Notes: generated by a model from the letters alone, not told the origin. A stretch of 9,152 bases of DNA from DAONDQ01 sp035402645 (GCA_035402645.1 DAONDQ010000115.1:1-9152), one strand, 5' to 3'; numbered from the stretch's first letter, positions 1-6,560 are shown. A program made the numbers and translations.

Positions 1-611
1 AGCTGGAACTGCAAATGAGTGATTATACCGGATGGCTGGTGACACCTCCGCTCAATATCACTTCTGATTTGTTCCAGTTGCAATTTGACCTGGCTCTACT
101 GAAATGGAATCAGACACCCACCGGTACTCCACCCACCACGACTGGTACGGATGATCGTTTTGTTGTCCTGATCGGCGATGGCTTTAGCTGGTCAACTGCC
201 AATATAGTCAGGGAATGGAACAATACAGGTTCACCTTATGTCCTGAACAACATACCCATGGCTGGTCAAACAATTACCATACCCATTAATGTTCCAAGCG
301 GACATTATAGAATCGCCTTTTATGCAGGCTCAACTGTTATGAATGCAGATAATGACCTCATGGTCAACAACGTTGTTGTCAAAGAGGTATTGAATACTCC
401 TGTCGTAAGTATAGCGGTAGACACCGATGCGGGTGAAGTCAAGTTGACATGGGATTCAGTTCCTGAGGCGGTGAATTATTTAATTTATGCTGCCTCATCG
501 CCAAACGGAACTTATACCCAAATTGGCACGACGAATGATACGCAATACGTGATTACCAACCCCGATCCGAAACAATTCTACAAAATCTTGGCGACCACAG
601 TTACAGAATAG
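1..611 (+). CDS. C-terminal part of a secreted or surface protein: beta-sandwich domain plus fibronectin type III domain (5' end off the window)
   Basis: The frame is open to the left edge: codons from base 3 read L-E-L-Q before the first visible ATG at 15. That Met is therefore internal and the gene begins outside the window. About 202 residues are visible. Residues 1-130 are rich in alternating hydrophobic strands (WLVTPPLNI, FQLQFDLALL, RFVVLIGDG, GHYRIAFYAG, NDLMVNNVVVKEV), the pattern of jelly-roll 'choice-of-anchor J' or MAM-like adhesion domains. A Thr/Pro/Gly-rich loop (about residues 39-50) interrupts the strands. Residues about 133-202 look like one fibronectin type III domain (EVKLTWDSVPEAVNYLIYAASSP, then FYKILATTVTE at the end). 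Such proteins in FCB-group bacteria are usually exported adhesins or enzymes. No catalytic motif or C-terminal sorting domain is visible, and the protein ends directly after the FN3 domain. The specific function and the missing N-terminal domains are unknown. It converges on the rsmE end of the heat-shock operon. Confidence 0.8.
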   Translation, partial: LELQMSDYTGWLVTPPLNITSDLFQLQFDLALLKWNQTPTGTPPTTTGTDDRFVVLIGDGFSWSTANIVREWNNTGSPYVLNNIPMAGQTITIPINVPSGHYRIAFYAGSTVMNADNDLMVNNVVVKEVLNTPVVSIAVDTDAGEVKLTWDSVPEAVNYLIYAASSPNGTYTQIGTTNDTQYVITNPDPKQFYKILATTVTE

Positions 612-644
612 TAAGTAGCCAAACATCTCCTAATCTACGATCAG

Positions 645-680
645 GATGCACGAGTAAAATTTGCTCGTGCATCTTTTTTT
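645..680 (+). terminator. Rho-independent terminator of the left-edge gene
   Basis: A perfect 10-base stem (GATGCACGAG at 645-654, CTCGTGCATC at 664-673) encloses a 9-base loop and is followed at once by seven T residues (674-680). It lies 33 bases after the stop codon at 609-611. There is no matching T-run on the minus strand after the hairpin, so it serves the plus-strand gene and is not obviously bidirectional. Confidence 0.9.
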
Positions 681-801
681 ATCGGATCATTTTACCCTTT
701 TTAATGGGTGAAACAATGAATATACAGAAAACGGGTAATAAGCTTTCAAGGAACAATCGATACATATTCTTTGAAATACCTATGGGTAACCAAGCTAAAA
801 G

Positions 802-839
802 CAATCTCTTTCCTATGGGTTTCCAATCCAAAGAGATTG
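802..839. repeat. Long inverted repeat, possible 3' hairpin of the hrcA-rsmE transcript
   Basis: CAATCTCTTT at 802-811 is a perfect 10-base inverted match to AAAGAGATTG at 830-839, with an 18-base loop. A competing smaller pairing, CCAATC (823-828) with GATTGG (835-840), uses part of the same sequence. Read on the minus strand, the hairpin lies about 107 bases past the rsmE stop and is followed by CTTTTAGC. That is only a short T-run, so it would be a weak terminator at best. It directly abuts the 11-base tandem repeat. Confidence 0.6.
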
Positions 840-889
840 GAATGGGATTGCTATGGGATTGGTATGGGATTGGATAGGGATTGGAATGT
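835..889. repeat. Tandem array of five 11-base units (consensus GATTGGNATGG)
   Basis: Five contiguous units start at 835, 846, 857, 868 and 879: GATTGGAATGG, GATTGCTATGG, GATTGGTATGG, GATTGGATAGG and GATTGGAATGT. Every unit begins GATTG, and the variation is concentrated at positions 6-9. The units are adjacent with no spacers, and the period of 11 is close to one helical turn. The period is not a multiple of three, so no codon-level repeat is preserved, which argues for a noncoding tract. Function is unknown; replication slippage or a protein-binding tract are both possible. Confidence 0.85.
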
Positions 890-946
890 TCATGGAAACG
901 CTTATGAGATGACTTGAGCACAGGGAGACGTTAAAAATGTGAGGGA

Positions 947-1681
947 TCAGATGTAGTTGGGTTGTTGTTCCAGGTATTGAAGTAAAAGTTGGGATACGGC
1001 TGAAATTGCGGCTGTTTCCGCACGAAGGATATTATTGCCCAGGCTATAGACCGCAACATGATTCTCTTCGAACAGTGCAAATTCATCAGAAGAAAAGCCT
1101 CCTTCCGGTCCAATGAGCAGACACACAGGTTCAGTCTTATCAGGTAAAACATCGGGAAGAAACACATTCTTATCCTTCTCCGAAGCGACCAGTGGACGAA
1201 TATTTCTCGACTTCAGTACCTGCAGCACGTCTTTCAAATCCCTCACTTCCTCGATGACGGGAAGCCAGGGATTTTCACATTGCTTGATTGCGCTGATGGC
1301 TGTTTTCTTGAATTTTTCGATTGGATTGTGTGAAGGTTGACGAACAGAATTCGCGGTAACCATTGGATATAGGGTTTTCACCCCGAGTTCAGTTAATTTT
1401 TCAACCAGCCATTCATCGTTCTTATTGCGAAGAAGACTGAAGGCAACCGATATGGGAGGTGTGGACTGCTGGAATTCCCTGTAAGTGGGAATCTCGAGTG
1501 TTAATTGCTTCTTCGTGATTGAATGTATCGTTGCTTCACCCAAAATTCCATTGCCGTTGGTAAATTGGATCGTGTCGTTTTCCCGATGCCTGAAAACATG
1601 CACGATATGGTGATATTCATCGCCTTCAATGGATATTTGCCTTGTATCTGCATGGAATTCAGGTATGTAGAAAAAAGGCAT
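947..1681 (-). CDS. rsmE: 16S rRNA (uracil-1498-N3)-methyltransferase RsmE
   Basis: RsmE methylates N3 of U1498 in the 16S rRNA decoding region, using S-adenosylmethionine, in the cytoplasm. The protein is 244 residues, normal for the family. The N-terminal PUA-like RNA-binding domain (about 1-70) carries the family HHxxxVxR signature as HHIVHVFR at 24-31. The rest is a SPOUT-class (trefoil-knot) methyltransferase domain: EKLTELGV at 94-101, the cofactor-loop GPEGGFS at 191-197 and the knot motif LGNNILRAETA at 214-224. All the motifs I expect are present. The ATG shares its A with the dnaJ stop (TAATG), so translation is probably coupled to dnaJ. A possible AAGGA lies about 12 bases before the ATG, rather far. 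rsmE is the last gene of the heat-shock operon. In Firmicutes a dnaJ-prmA-rsmE order is common; here prmA is absent between them. Confidence 0.95.
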   Translation of the reverse strand: MPFFYIPEFHADTRQISIEGDEYHHIVHVFRHRENDTIQFTNGNGILGEATIHSITKKQLTLEIPTYREFQQSTPPISVAFSLLRNKNDEWLVEKLTELGVKTLYPMVTANSVRQPSHNPIEKFKKTAISAIKQCENPWLPVIEEVRDLKDVLQVLKSRNIRPLVASEKDKNVFLPDVLPDKTEPVCLLIGPEGGFSSDEFALFEENHVAVYSLGNNILRAETAAISAVSQLLLQYLEQQPNYI

Positions 1682-2832
1682 TAGTAGATGAAATCCTTCA
1701 ACTTCGCAAAGAACTTTTTGCCTGGTGTATATTTCTTTGCAGAGTCATGCTCTCCCAATTTCTTGAGTAACTCTGTTTCATCCCTGTTGAGCGATGTCGG
1801 CGTAATGACCATGACCTTCACGTATAGGTCTCCCCTGTAACTGGAATTGACCTGCGGCAAACCCTGACCCTTGACGCGGAATACTTTCCCTGACTGTGTT
1901 CCTGCAGGTACCTTCATCTTCACGTTACCTGTCAATGTTGGAACCATGACCTCTGCCCCAAGTGCAGCCTGGCTGAAACTGATGGGATATTCAATGATGA
2001 GATTGGTACCATCTCTTTCGAACAAGTCTTCATCTCTTTCATGGATCAGGACAAGGATGTCTCCCTTCGAACCTCCACGAAGTCCCATGTTCCCTTGCCC
2101 GCGAAGCCTGATATATTGTCCTTCCTGTACACCTGCAGGTATTTTGACCGTGATTTCCTTTACTTTGCGCACTCTGCCATCACCACCGCATTTGGAGCAT
2201 TTGTTCTTGATGGTCTTGCCTTCTCCACGGCATGAAGGGCATTCCGCTATGGTTTGTACCTGTCCGAAGAGTGAACGGCGCATCTGATATACTTGTCCGG
2301 TTCCCTTGCATTGCGGGCAAGTGGTCACATTCCCATCAGCAGAGCCGGTACCATGGCAGGTATCACACTGATCTTTCACATTGATCTTGATGGTCTTCTC
2401 AGCACCGGATGCAATTTCATTGAGGGAAAGGGAGATTTCGATCTGAAGGTCTTCACCCCGGTTTCTTCTTTCCTGTGAGCTTCTACCGCCGAAGCCGCCA
2501 CCAAAGAATTGCTCGAAGATACTGCTGAAGCCATCACCGAATATATCCGACAAATCTTCCTGATGCGTGAAGTTCCCCCAATTGAAGCCACCACCGCCAA
2601 ATGAATTTTCAACACCGGCATGACCATATTGATCATACAACTGACGCTTATCCTTGTCGCTTAGGATTTCGTAGGCTTCCGAAGCTTCCTTGAAAGCTTC
2701 TTCAGCAGCCTTGTCATCCGGGTTTTTATCCGGATGAAGTTTCATCGCCAGTTTGCGATAAGCCTTTTTTATGGTATCTGTATCTGCAGTACGTTCAACG
2801 CCAAGTACTTCGTAGTAGTCACGTTTAGCCAA
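1681..2832 (-). CDS. dnaJ: Chaperone protein DnaJ (Hsp40), full-length class I
   Basis: DnaJ delivers unfolded clients to DnaK and stimulates its ATPase. The 383-residue protein has the full class I layout. The J domain (about 5-69) has HPD at 33-35. A Gly/Phe-rich segment spans about 78-116. The zinc-binding domain has four complete CxxCxGxG motifs, at 156-163 (CDTCHGTG), 172-179 (CPQCKGTG), 198-205 (CPSCRGEG) and 212-219 (CSKCGGDG). Client-binding and dimerisation beta domains follow to the C-terminus. The start must be TTG (2832-2830): an in-frame TAA lies four codons upstream (2844-2842), and the next in-frame Met is inside the J domain at residue 30. A strong AAGGAG (2843-2838) sits 5 bases before the TTG. 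The stop overlaps the rsmE start by one base. dnaJ is separated from dnaK by a 165-base structured spacer, unlike the other tight junctions of the operon. Confidence 0.97.
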   Translation of the reverse strand: MAKRDYYEVLGVERTADTDTIKKAYRKLAMKLHPDKNPDDKAAEEAFKEASEAYEILSDKDKRQLYDQYGHAGVENSFGGGGFNWGNFTHQEDLSDIFGDGFSSIFEQFFGGGFGGRSSQERRNRGEDLQIEISLSLNEIASGAEKTIKINVKDQCDTCHGTGSADGNVTTCPQCKGTGQVYQMRRSLFGQVQTIAECPSCRGEGKTIKNKCSKCGGDGRVRKVKEITVKIPAGVQEGQYIRLRGQGNMGLRGGSKGDILVLIHERDEDLFERDGTNLIIEYPISFSQAALGAEVMVPTLTGNVKMKVPAGTQSGKVFRVKGQGLPQVNSSYRGDLYVKVMVITPTSLNRDETELLKKLGEHDSAKKYTPGKKFFAKLKDFIY

Positions 2833-2843
2833 GGGAACTCCTT
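2830..2843 (-). promoter_or_regulatory. Ribosome-binding site and TTG start codon of dnaJ
   Basis: On the minus strand an AAGGAG (2843-2838), a 5-base spacer and TTG (2832-2830) form a well-spaced initiation site. An in-frame TAA overlaps the AAGGAG at 2844-2842, so no upstream start can keep the J domain. This fixes TTG as the start. TTG usually initiates less efficiently than ATG, so DnaJ synthesis may be held below that of DnaK, which begins with GGAGG and ATG. Confidence 0.85.
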
Positions 2844-2854
2844 ATAAAATTGCC

Positions 2855-2879
2855 CCTTCCCTTTGTATTAAAGGGAAGG
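2855..2879. repeat. Perfect hairpin just upstream of the dnaJ ribosome-binding site
   Basis: CCTTCCCTTT (2855-2864) and AAAGGGAAGG (2870-2879) pair perfectly over 10 bases with a 5-base loop. In the minus-strand transcript it ends 11 bases before the AAGGAG of dnaJ. It lacks a following T-run (the next bases read GGCAATTTTAT), so it is more likely an RNA stability or translation-control element, or a processing site, than a full terminator. Confidence 0.75.
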
Positions 2880-2896
2880 CAGCACGAAATGACGGA

Positions 2897-2954
2897 TGAG
2901 TTTGTCTCTATGTCCAACCTTCATATCGAAGGTCGAGTGATAGAATCAAACTCA
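2897..2954. repeat. Nested inverted repeat in the dnaK-dnaJ spacer
   Basis: An outer pair TGAGTTTG (2897-2904) and CAAACTCA (2947-2954) encloses an inner hairpin ACCTTC (2917-2922) and GAAGGT (2928-2933) with a 5-base loop. Together they would fold as a long arm with internal loops. No reading frame here is convincing: a 62-codon plus-strand frame over 2850-3038 runs against the operon and into the dnaK end. Confidence 0.6.
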
Positions 2955-2962
2955 CCCCTGAC

Positions 2963-2986
2963 CCCTCTCTCTTTCCAAAGAGAGGG
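2963..2986. repeat. Palindrome just after dnaK (possible dispersed intergenic repeat)
   Basis: The core CTCTCTTT-CC-AAAGAGAG (2967-2984) is a perfect palindrome with a 2-base centre, flanked by CCC on one side and GGG on the other. As minus-strand RNA it would form a 7-base stem with a TGGA tetraloop, extendable by GC pairs past one or two bulged bases. It starts 11 bases after the dnaK stop codon. The preceding CACCCCTGACCCC-type sequence resembles short palindromic repeats scattered between genes in many bacteria, from memory and not from a search. No T-run follows, so read-through to dnaJ is expected. Confidence 0.6.
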
Positions 2987-2997
2987 AAATTATCTTT

Positions 2998-4932
2998 TTA
3001 TTTATCTTTATCTACAACTTCAAAGTCAGCATCAATAGGACCATTGTCCTGTTTGGGTGCAGAAGCATCTTCAGTTGGTGCTTCAGGTTCCGGACCCTGT
3101 CCTGCTCCCGGTTGCTGCTGCATATGAGCGTAGATCGCTTCTCCAAGTTTTTGTGCTTTCTTAGCCAGGGTTTCACGGGCATTTGTGTAATCTTCCTTCG
3201 TGGTACCCTTGCCATAAGCATCACGTGCTTCACGAACTGCCTCTTCCACAGCCTTTCTTTCATCTTCGGAAATCTTGTCTCCGTATTCTTCAAGGCTCTT
3301 TTCCGTGGAGAATATCATCGTGTCCAGTTCATTTTTGGCAGTGATGGTATCTTTGCGAAGATTATCCTCTTCAGCATGCATTTCGGCTTCCTGCACCATT
3401 CTCTGGATATCTTCTTCACTCAGGTTGCCCGGACGTTCGATACGGATGGACTGCTCCTTGCCTGTACCCTTGTCCTGTGCTGATACATGAATGATACCGT
3501 TGGCATCGATGTCGAAAGTCACTTCGATTTGAGGAATTCCTCTCGGTGCTGCCGGAATACCCACAAGGTCAAAACGACCGAGTGATTTGTTATCAGATGC
3601 CATGGAACGCTCGCCCTGGAGGACGTGAATGGTCACGGCAGTCTGGTTGTCTGCGGCTGTTGAAAATACCTGGCTCTTCTTGGTCGGGATCGTTGTGTTT
3701 CTCGGGATGAGAACGGTCATGACTTCACCAAGTGTCTCGATACCGAGTGAAAGCGGAGTCACATCCAACAGCAGAACATCACTCATGTTCTCGTCACCGG
3801 AAAGGATTCCTCCCTGAATCGATGCGCCAATGGCAACCACTTCATCAGGATTCAAGCTTCTGTTGGGCTTCTTACCGAAGAATTTTTCAACTGTATCGAT
3901 CACCAAAGGAGTTCTTGTGCTTCCGCCAACCAACAGAACTTCATCAACCTGTTCCTTGGTAAGCTTGGCATCGTCCAACGCCTTCTTACATGGACCAAGA
4001 GACTTTTGTACCAGATCATCTACCAAACGGTTGAACTCTGAAAGAGACAAAGTCACATTCAGATGTTTTGGCCCGTTGGCATCGGCTGTGATGAAAGGAA
4101 GATTGATATTGGCAGACTGGGTGCCTGACAATTCGATCTTTGCCTTTTCAGCAGTTTCTCTCAAACGCTGCATAGCCATTGGGTCTTTACTCAGGTCAAC
4201 GCCTTCCTGTTTCTTGAATTCAGAAAGAATCCAATCAATGATACGCTTATCGAAGTCATCTCCACCCAAGTGTGTATCTCCGTTTGTGGATAGCACTTCC
4301 ACAACACCGTCAGAGATATCCAATATGGAAATATCGAAAGTTCCGCCACCCAAGTCATAGACGGCTACTCTTTCTGATTTCTTCGTATTCATGCCATAGG
4401 CAAGTGCAGCAGCTGTGGGTTCATTGATGATACGCTTGACTTCCAGACCGGCAATCTTGCCCGCATCCTTGGTAGCCTGGCGCTGTGCGTCATTAAAATA
4501 TGCGGGAACAGTGATGACTGCTTCCTTTACAGTTTCGCCAAGATAAGCTTCTGCTGTTTCCTTCATTTTGGTCAGGATCATTGCTGAGATTTCCTGGGGA
4601 GCGAAATTCTTCTTTTCATTCTCTATATAAACCTCGGCTTGTCCATGTGCTCCTGATTTTACTGTATAAGGAACCTGGGAAATCTCGTTGCTGACTTCAT
4701 TATAATTACGCCCCATGAATCTCTTGATCGAATATACGGTATTCGTCGGATTTGTAACTGCCTGGTGCTTTGCCAACTGACCAACCAGTCTCTGTCCGTC
4801 CTTGGTGAAGCCGACTACGGAAGGGGTTGTTCTTGTACCTTCCGCATTTGTAATTACGACCGGCTTCCCGCCTTCGACTACAGATACGCAGGAATTTGTG
4901 GTTCCCAAGTCTATTCCTATGATTTTAGACAT
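2998..4932 (-). CDS. dnaK: Chaperone protein DnaK (Hsp70)
   Basis: DnaK is the ATP-driven Hsp70 that binds exposed hydrophobic peptides and works with DnaJ and GrpE. I start it at the ATG of MSKIIGIDLG (4932-4930), giving 644 residues, close to the usual 610-640. A further ATG 25 codons upstream would add an unfamiliar leader lying inside grpE. A GGAGG (4942-4938) sits 5 bases before the chosen ATG. The ATPase domain shows phosphate-1 GIDLGTTNS (6-14), Lys70, the VPAYFNDAQRQATKDAG block (142-158), INEPTAAALAYG with Glu171, DLGGGTFD (193-200, Thr198) and VLLVGGSTR (332-340). The interdomain linker is VLLLDVTPLS (386-395). Substrate-binding and helical lid domains follow, with a tail ending DADFEVVDKDK. 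A segment around residues 80-112 is the insert typical of Gram-negative DnaK proteins. It overlaps grpE by 8 bases. Confidence 0.98.
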   Translation of the reverse strand: MSKIIGIDLGTTNSCVSVVEGGKPVVITNAEGTRTTPSVVGFTKDGQRLVGQLAKHQAVTNPTNTVYSIKRFMGRNYNEVSNEISQVPYTVKSGAHGQAEVYIENEKKNFAPQEISAMILTKMKETAEAYLGETVKEAVITVPAYFNDAQRQATKDAGKIAGLEVKRIINEPTAAALAYGMNTKKSERVAVYDLGGGTFDISILDISDGVVEVLSTNGDTHLGGDDFDKRIIDWILSEFKKQEGVDLSKDPMAMQRLRETAEKAKIELSGTQSANINLPFITADANGPKHLNVTLSLSEFNRLVDDLVQKSLGPCKKALDDAKLTKEQVDEVLLVGGSTRTPLVIDTVEKFFGKKPNRSLNPDEVVAIGASIQGGILSGDENMSDVLLLDVTPLSLGIETLGEVMTVLIPRNTTIPTKKSQVFSTAADNQTAVTIHVLQGERSMASDNKSLGRFDLVGIPAAPRGIPQIEVTFDIDANGIIHVSAQDKGTGKEQSIRIERPGNLSEEDIQRMVQEAEMHAEEDNLRKDTITAKNELDTMIFSTEKSLEEYGDKISEDERKAVEEAVREARDAYGKGTTKEDYTNARETLAKKAQKLGEAIYAHMQQQPGAGQGPEPEAPTEDASAPKQDNGPIDADFEVVDKDK

Positions 4933-5515
4933 TATTACCTCCATCTTTATCCTTGTTTTTATTATTTTCGCTGTTAGAGGGTTTTTCTCCATTTGAAACT
5001 GCCACACGGACAGCCCTGAGAAGTTTCCCTTTCATCTTGTATCCATTTTGGATGATCGCAACGACCTTGTCTTCCTCCATTTCAGAAGGAATATGAGCCA
5101 AAGCTTCATGCACGTTCGGATCGAAGTCCTGGTTCAAAGCATCGATCTTCTCGACATCTTCCTTTTCCAAAACCGAGAGCAACTGCTTTTCAATCTGCAG
5201 GATTCCCTTGATCACAGGATCTTCTTTCTGGGAATCGTTCAACTGCATCATCGCTCTTTCAAAATTATCAGCCACATCACACAGGGAAAGAACCAGTTTC
5301 TCGGTTGCCTGAAAAGCCCAATCCTTTTGTTTCAGAGCCATTTGCCTGCGATAATTATCAAAATCAGCCATGCAGCGCATGTACTTATCTTTCCACTGCT
5401 CTACCTGCTGCTGCAATTCATTCAGCTGTGTTTCGATATCGACAGTTGTTTCCTGTTCAGTTACTTCAGGATTTTCTATCTGTTCTTCTTCACATCTATG
5501 CTTGGATTTTGACAT
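4925..5515 (-). CDS. grpE: Nucleotide exchange factor GrpE
   Basis: GrpE is a dimeric thermosensor that releases ADP from DnaK. The protein is 196 residues, normal for the family. A charged, disordered N-terminus (1-25) precedes a long helical coiled coil (about 26-90, including YMRCMADFDNYRRQM), a four-helix region, and the C-terminal beta domain that contacts DnaK. The family signature is seen as FDPNVHEALA (131-140) followed by GYKMKGKLLRAVRVAVS (158-174). The tail is Asn/Lys/Asp-rich. The ATG at 5515-5513 lies inside the hrcA coding region, giving a 20-base overlap. An in-frame TGA five codons upstream (5530-5528) excludes a longer product. The nearest purine-rich AAAGGA is about 15 bases upstream, too far for a good site, so translational coupling to hrcA is likely. 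Its last codons hold the dnaK ribosome-binding site. Confidence 0.96.
   Translation of the reverse strand: MSKSKHRCEEEQIENPEVTEQETTVDIETQLNELQQQVEQWKDKYMRCMADFDNYRRQMALKQKDWAFQATEKLVLSLCDVADNFERAMMQLNDSQKEDPVIKGILQIEKQLLSVLEKEDVEKIDALNQDFDPNVHEALAHIPSEMEEDKVVAIIQNGYKMKGKLLRAVRVAVSNGEKPSNSENNKNKDKDGGNNV
4930..4942 (-). promoter_or_regulatory. Ribosome-binding site deciding the dnaK start
   Basis: GGAGG (minus strand 4942-4938), 5 bases, then ATG (4932-4930). The site lies within the last codons of grpE, whose stop codon TAA (4927-4925) comes 8 bases into dnaK. The position matches the conserved DnaK N-terminus and rules out the longer frame starting at 5007. Confidence 0.85.
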
Positions 5516-6560
5516 AATTCGGTACCATCATTCCTTTCTTAGTAGTATTGGTGATCGTTTTTGCTATATCCCTCACCATCAGGATGTTCTTATCATATCG
5601 ATTCCGGTTTGGTGCCAATACACCCAGGTAACCCGGGATATCGAATATTTCGTATCGTGCGTAAATGAGAGCATATTCTGCCCATTTGGGATCACCGAAA
5701 TCCTCTCCAAGCAGCACCTGGTATTCTTCTCCATTATCGTGGCTTTGCATCAGGTTCAACAGGACATCCTGCCTTTGCATCAGATTCAGGATATTCAGAA
5801 TATTCACCTTGCTGTCGAATTCCTGCTGCTCAAGGAAAGTCAGATTCCCATCGAAATGAATGAAATAGCTGTTGATCTCCTGGAACGCATGACGAAGCTC
5901 ATTCAGGAACTGACTTACCAGCCGATTTGTTGAGCCCAACCGTTCATCGATGTCTGTGGTCAACTGCTGGTAAATATCATAAACTCTCAAACCTGCAAGT
6001 TCATCATTGAAATAGCGAACCAGCTTCTTTAACTGCGCTTCATTGATATCATAATTACCTTTCAGGAGAACAGTCTTATCGATGCCCGAATCCAAGCTGA
6101 CCAGGAATAGAAGTTTCTCCCCGGAAATGGGAAATACATTCAACCTGGAAAGCACACCGCTGGATATCTCAGGTTCCGCTACAAAACTCAACTGGTCGGA
6201 ATCCTTTGCCAGAGTCTGCATGATATAATGCAGTGCTACCGGTGTATCCTTGTAATTCTGGACAAGAACATCCCGCAGAAAATCGGTACGTCCGTAATGC
6301 TCGTCTTCCAATCCAGGTTTGATTGTCTCCAGATACTTTCGATAGCCAAGAATCGTTGGAATTCTTCCCGCAGATGTATGAGGCTGATAAATAAGACCCA
6401 GCGACTCCAACTTGAACAGGTCGATACGTAATGTTGCGGGACTCACATCCTTGAGATAATTCTCACACAACACACGAGACGATACCGGTTCATTGTTCTT
6501 GATGTACTCATCGATTAATGAGCGAAGCGTTACGTTCAGTCTTATTTCGTTCTTTTTCAT
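5496..6560 (-). CDS. hrcA: Heat-inducible transcription repressor HrcA
   Basis: HrcA represses class I heat-shock operons by binding CIRCE operators. In several bacteria its folding depends on GroEL, which links repression to chaperone availability. The 354-residue protein has the N-terminal winged helix-turn-helix (about 1-75) with the family block VSPATLRIDLFKLESLGL (39-56) and PHTSAGRIPT (60-69). A GAF-like middle and dimerisation region follows, then the C-terminal signature GVLAPNRNRY (313-322), a variant of the usual G-x-L-GPTRMxY. The ATG at 6560-6558 is preceded by an AAGGAAAGG purine stretch ending 5 bases before it. It is the first gene of the operon, and its 3' end overlaps grpE by 20 bases. 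CIRCE-like sites upstream (6584-6610 and 6641-6667) indicate autoregulation. Confidence 0.95.
   Translation of the reverse strand: MKKNEIRLNVTLRSLIDEYIKNNEPVSSRVLCENYLKDVSPATLRIDLFKLESLGLIYQPHTSAGRIPTILGYRKYLETIKPGLEDEHYGRTDFLRDVLVQNYKDTPVALHYIMQTLAKDSDQLSFVAEPEISSGVLSRLNVFPISGEKLLFLVSLDSGIDKTVLLKGNYDINEAQLKKLVRYFNDELAGLRVYDIYQQLTTDIDERLGSTNRLVSQFLNELRHAFQEINSYFIHFDGNLTFLEQQEFDSKVNILNILNLMQRQDVLLNLMQSHDNGEEYQVLLGEDFGDPKWAEYALIYARYEIFDIPGYLGVLAPNRNRYDKNILMVRDIAKTITNTTKKGMMVPNYVKIQA

Larger units (their letters stand above)
612..946. other. Convergent intergenic region (335 bases) without a convincing gene
   Basis: This gap separates the stop of the plus-strand surface-protein gene from the stop of rsmE on the minus strand. 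Besides the terminator at 645-680 it holds the inverted repeat at 802-839 and the tandem 11-base repeat at 835-889. The 9-base word CCTATGGGT occurs twice, at 779-787 and 812-820, exactly 33 bases apart. The only minus-strand reading frame of note (679-921) would start with GTG without a ribosome-binding site. Part of its translation is just the repeat decoded as Asn-Pro-Ile-Pro-like residues, so I do not call it a gene. No strong terminator for the minus-strand operon is visible here; the 802-839 hairpin is the only candidate. Confidence 0.7.

Noticed and set aside
645..680. Bidirectional terminator also ending the heat-shock operon
   Set aside because: The hairpin is symmetric but only the plus strand has the T-run, and it lies nearly 300 bases beyond rsmE.
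691..714. Imperfect inverted repeat around ACCC and GGGT
   Set aside because: Only a four-base clean stem with an A/T loop; not above chance for this AT-rich tract.
835..889. CRISPR-like array
   Set aside because: Units are only 11 bases, contiguous and without spacers, and there are no cas genes nearby.
679..921. 80-codon minus-strand reading frame in the intergenic region
   Set aside because: Needs a GTG start without a ribosome-binding site, and part of its translation is the 11-base repeat; no recognisable domain.
1871..2287. 138-codon plus-strand reading frame inside dnaJ
   Set aside because: Antisense shadow of the DnaJ zinc-finger and C-terminal regions.
3830..4360. 176-codon plus-strand reading frame inside dnaK
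   Set aside because: Antisense shadow of the strongly conserved dnaK coding sequence; no recognisable motif.
4933..5007. 25-residue N-terminal extension of DnaK from an upstream ATG
   Set aside because: The conserved DnaK N-terminus and a well-placed GGAGG support the start at 4932; the extension is grpE sequence read in another frame.
5370..5933. 187-codon plus-strand reading frame across grpE and hrcA
   Set aside because: Antisense to two well-supported genes; Cys/Ser/Ile-rich composition looks like a shadow and not a protein.
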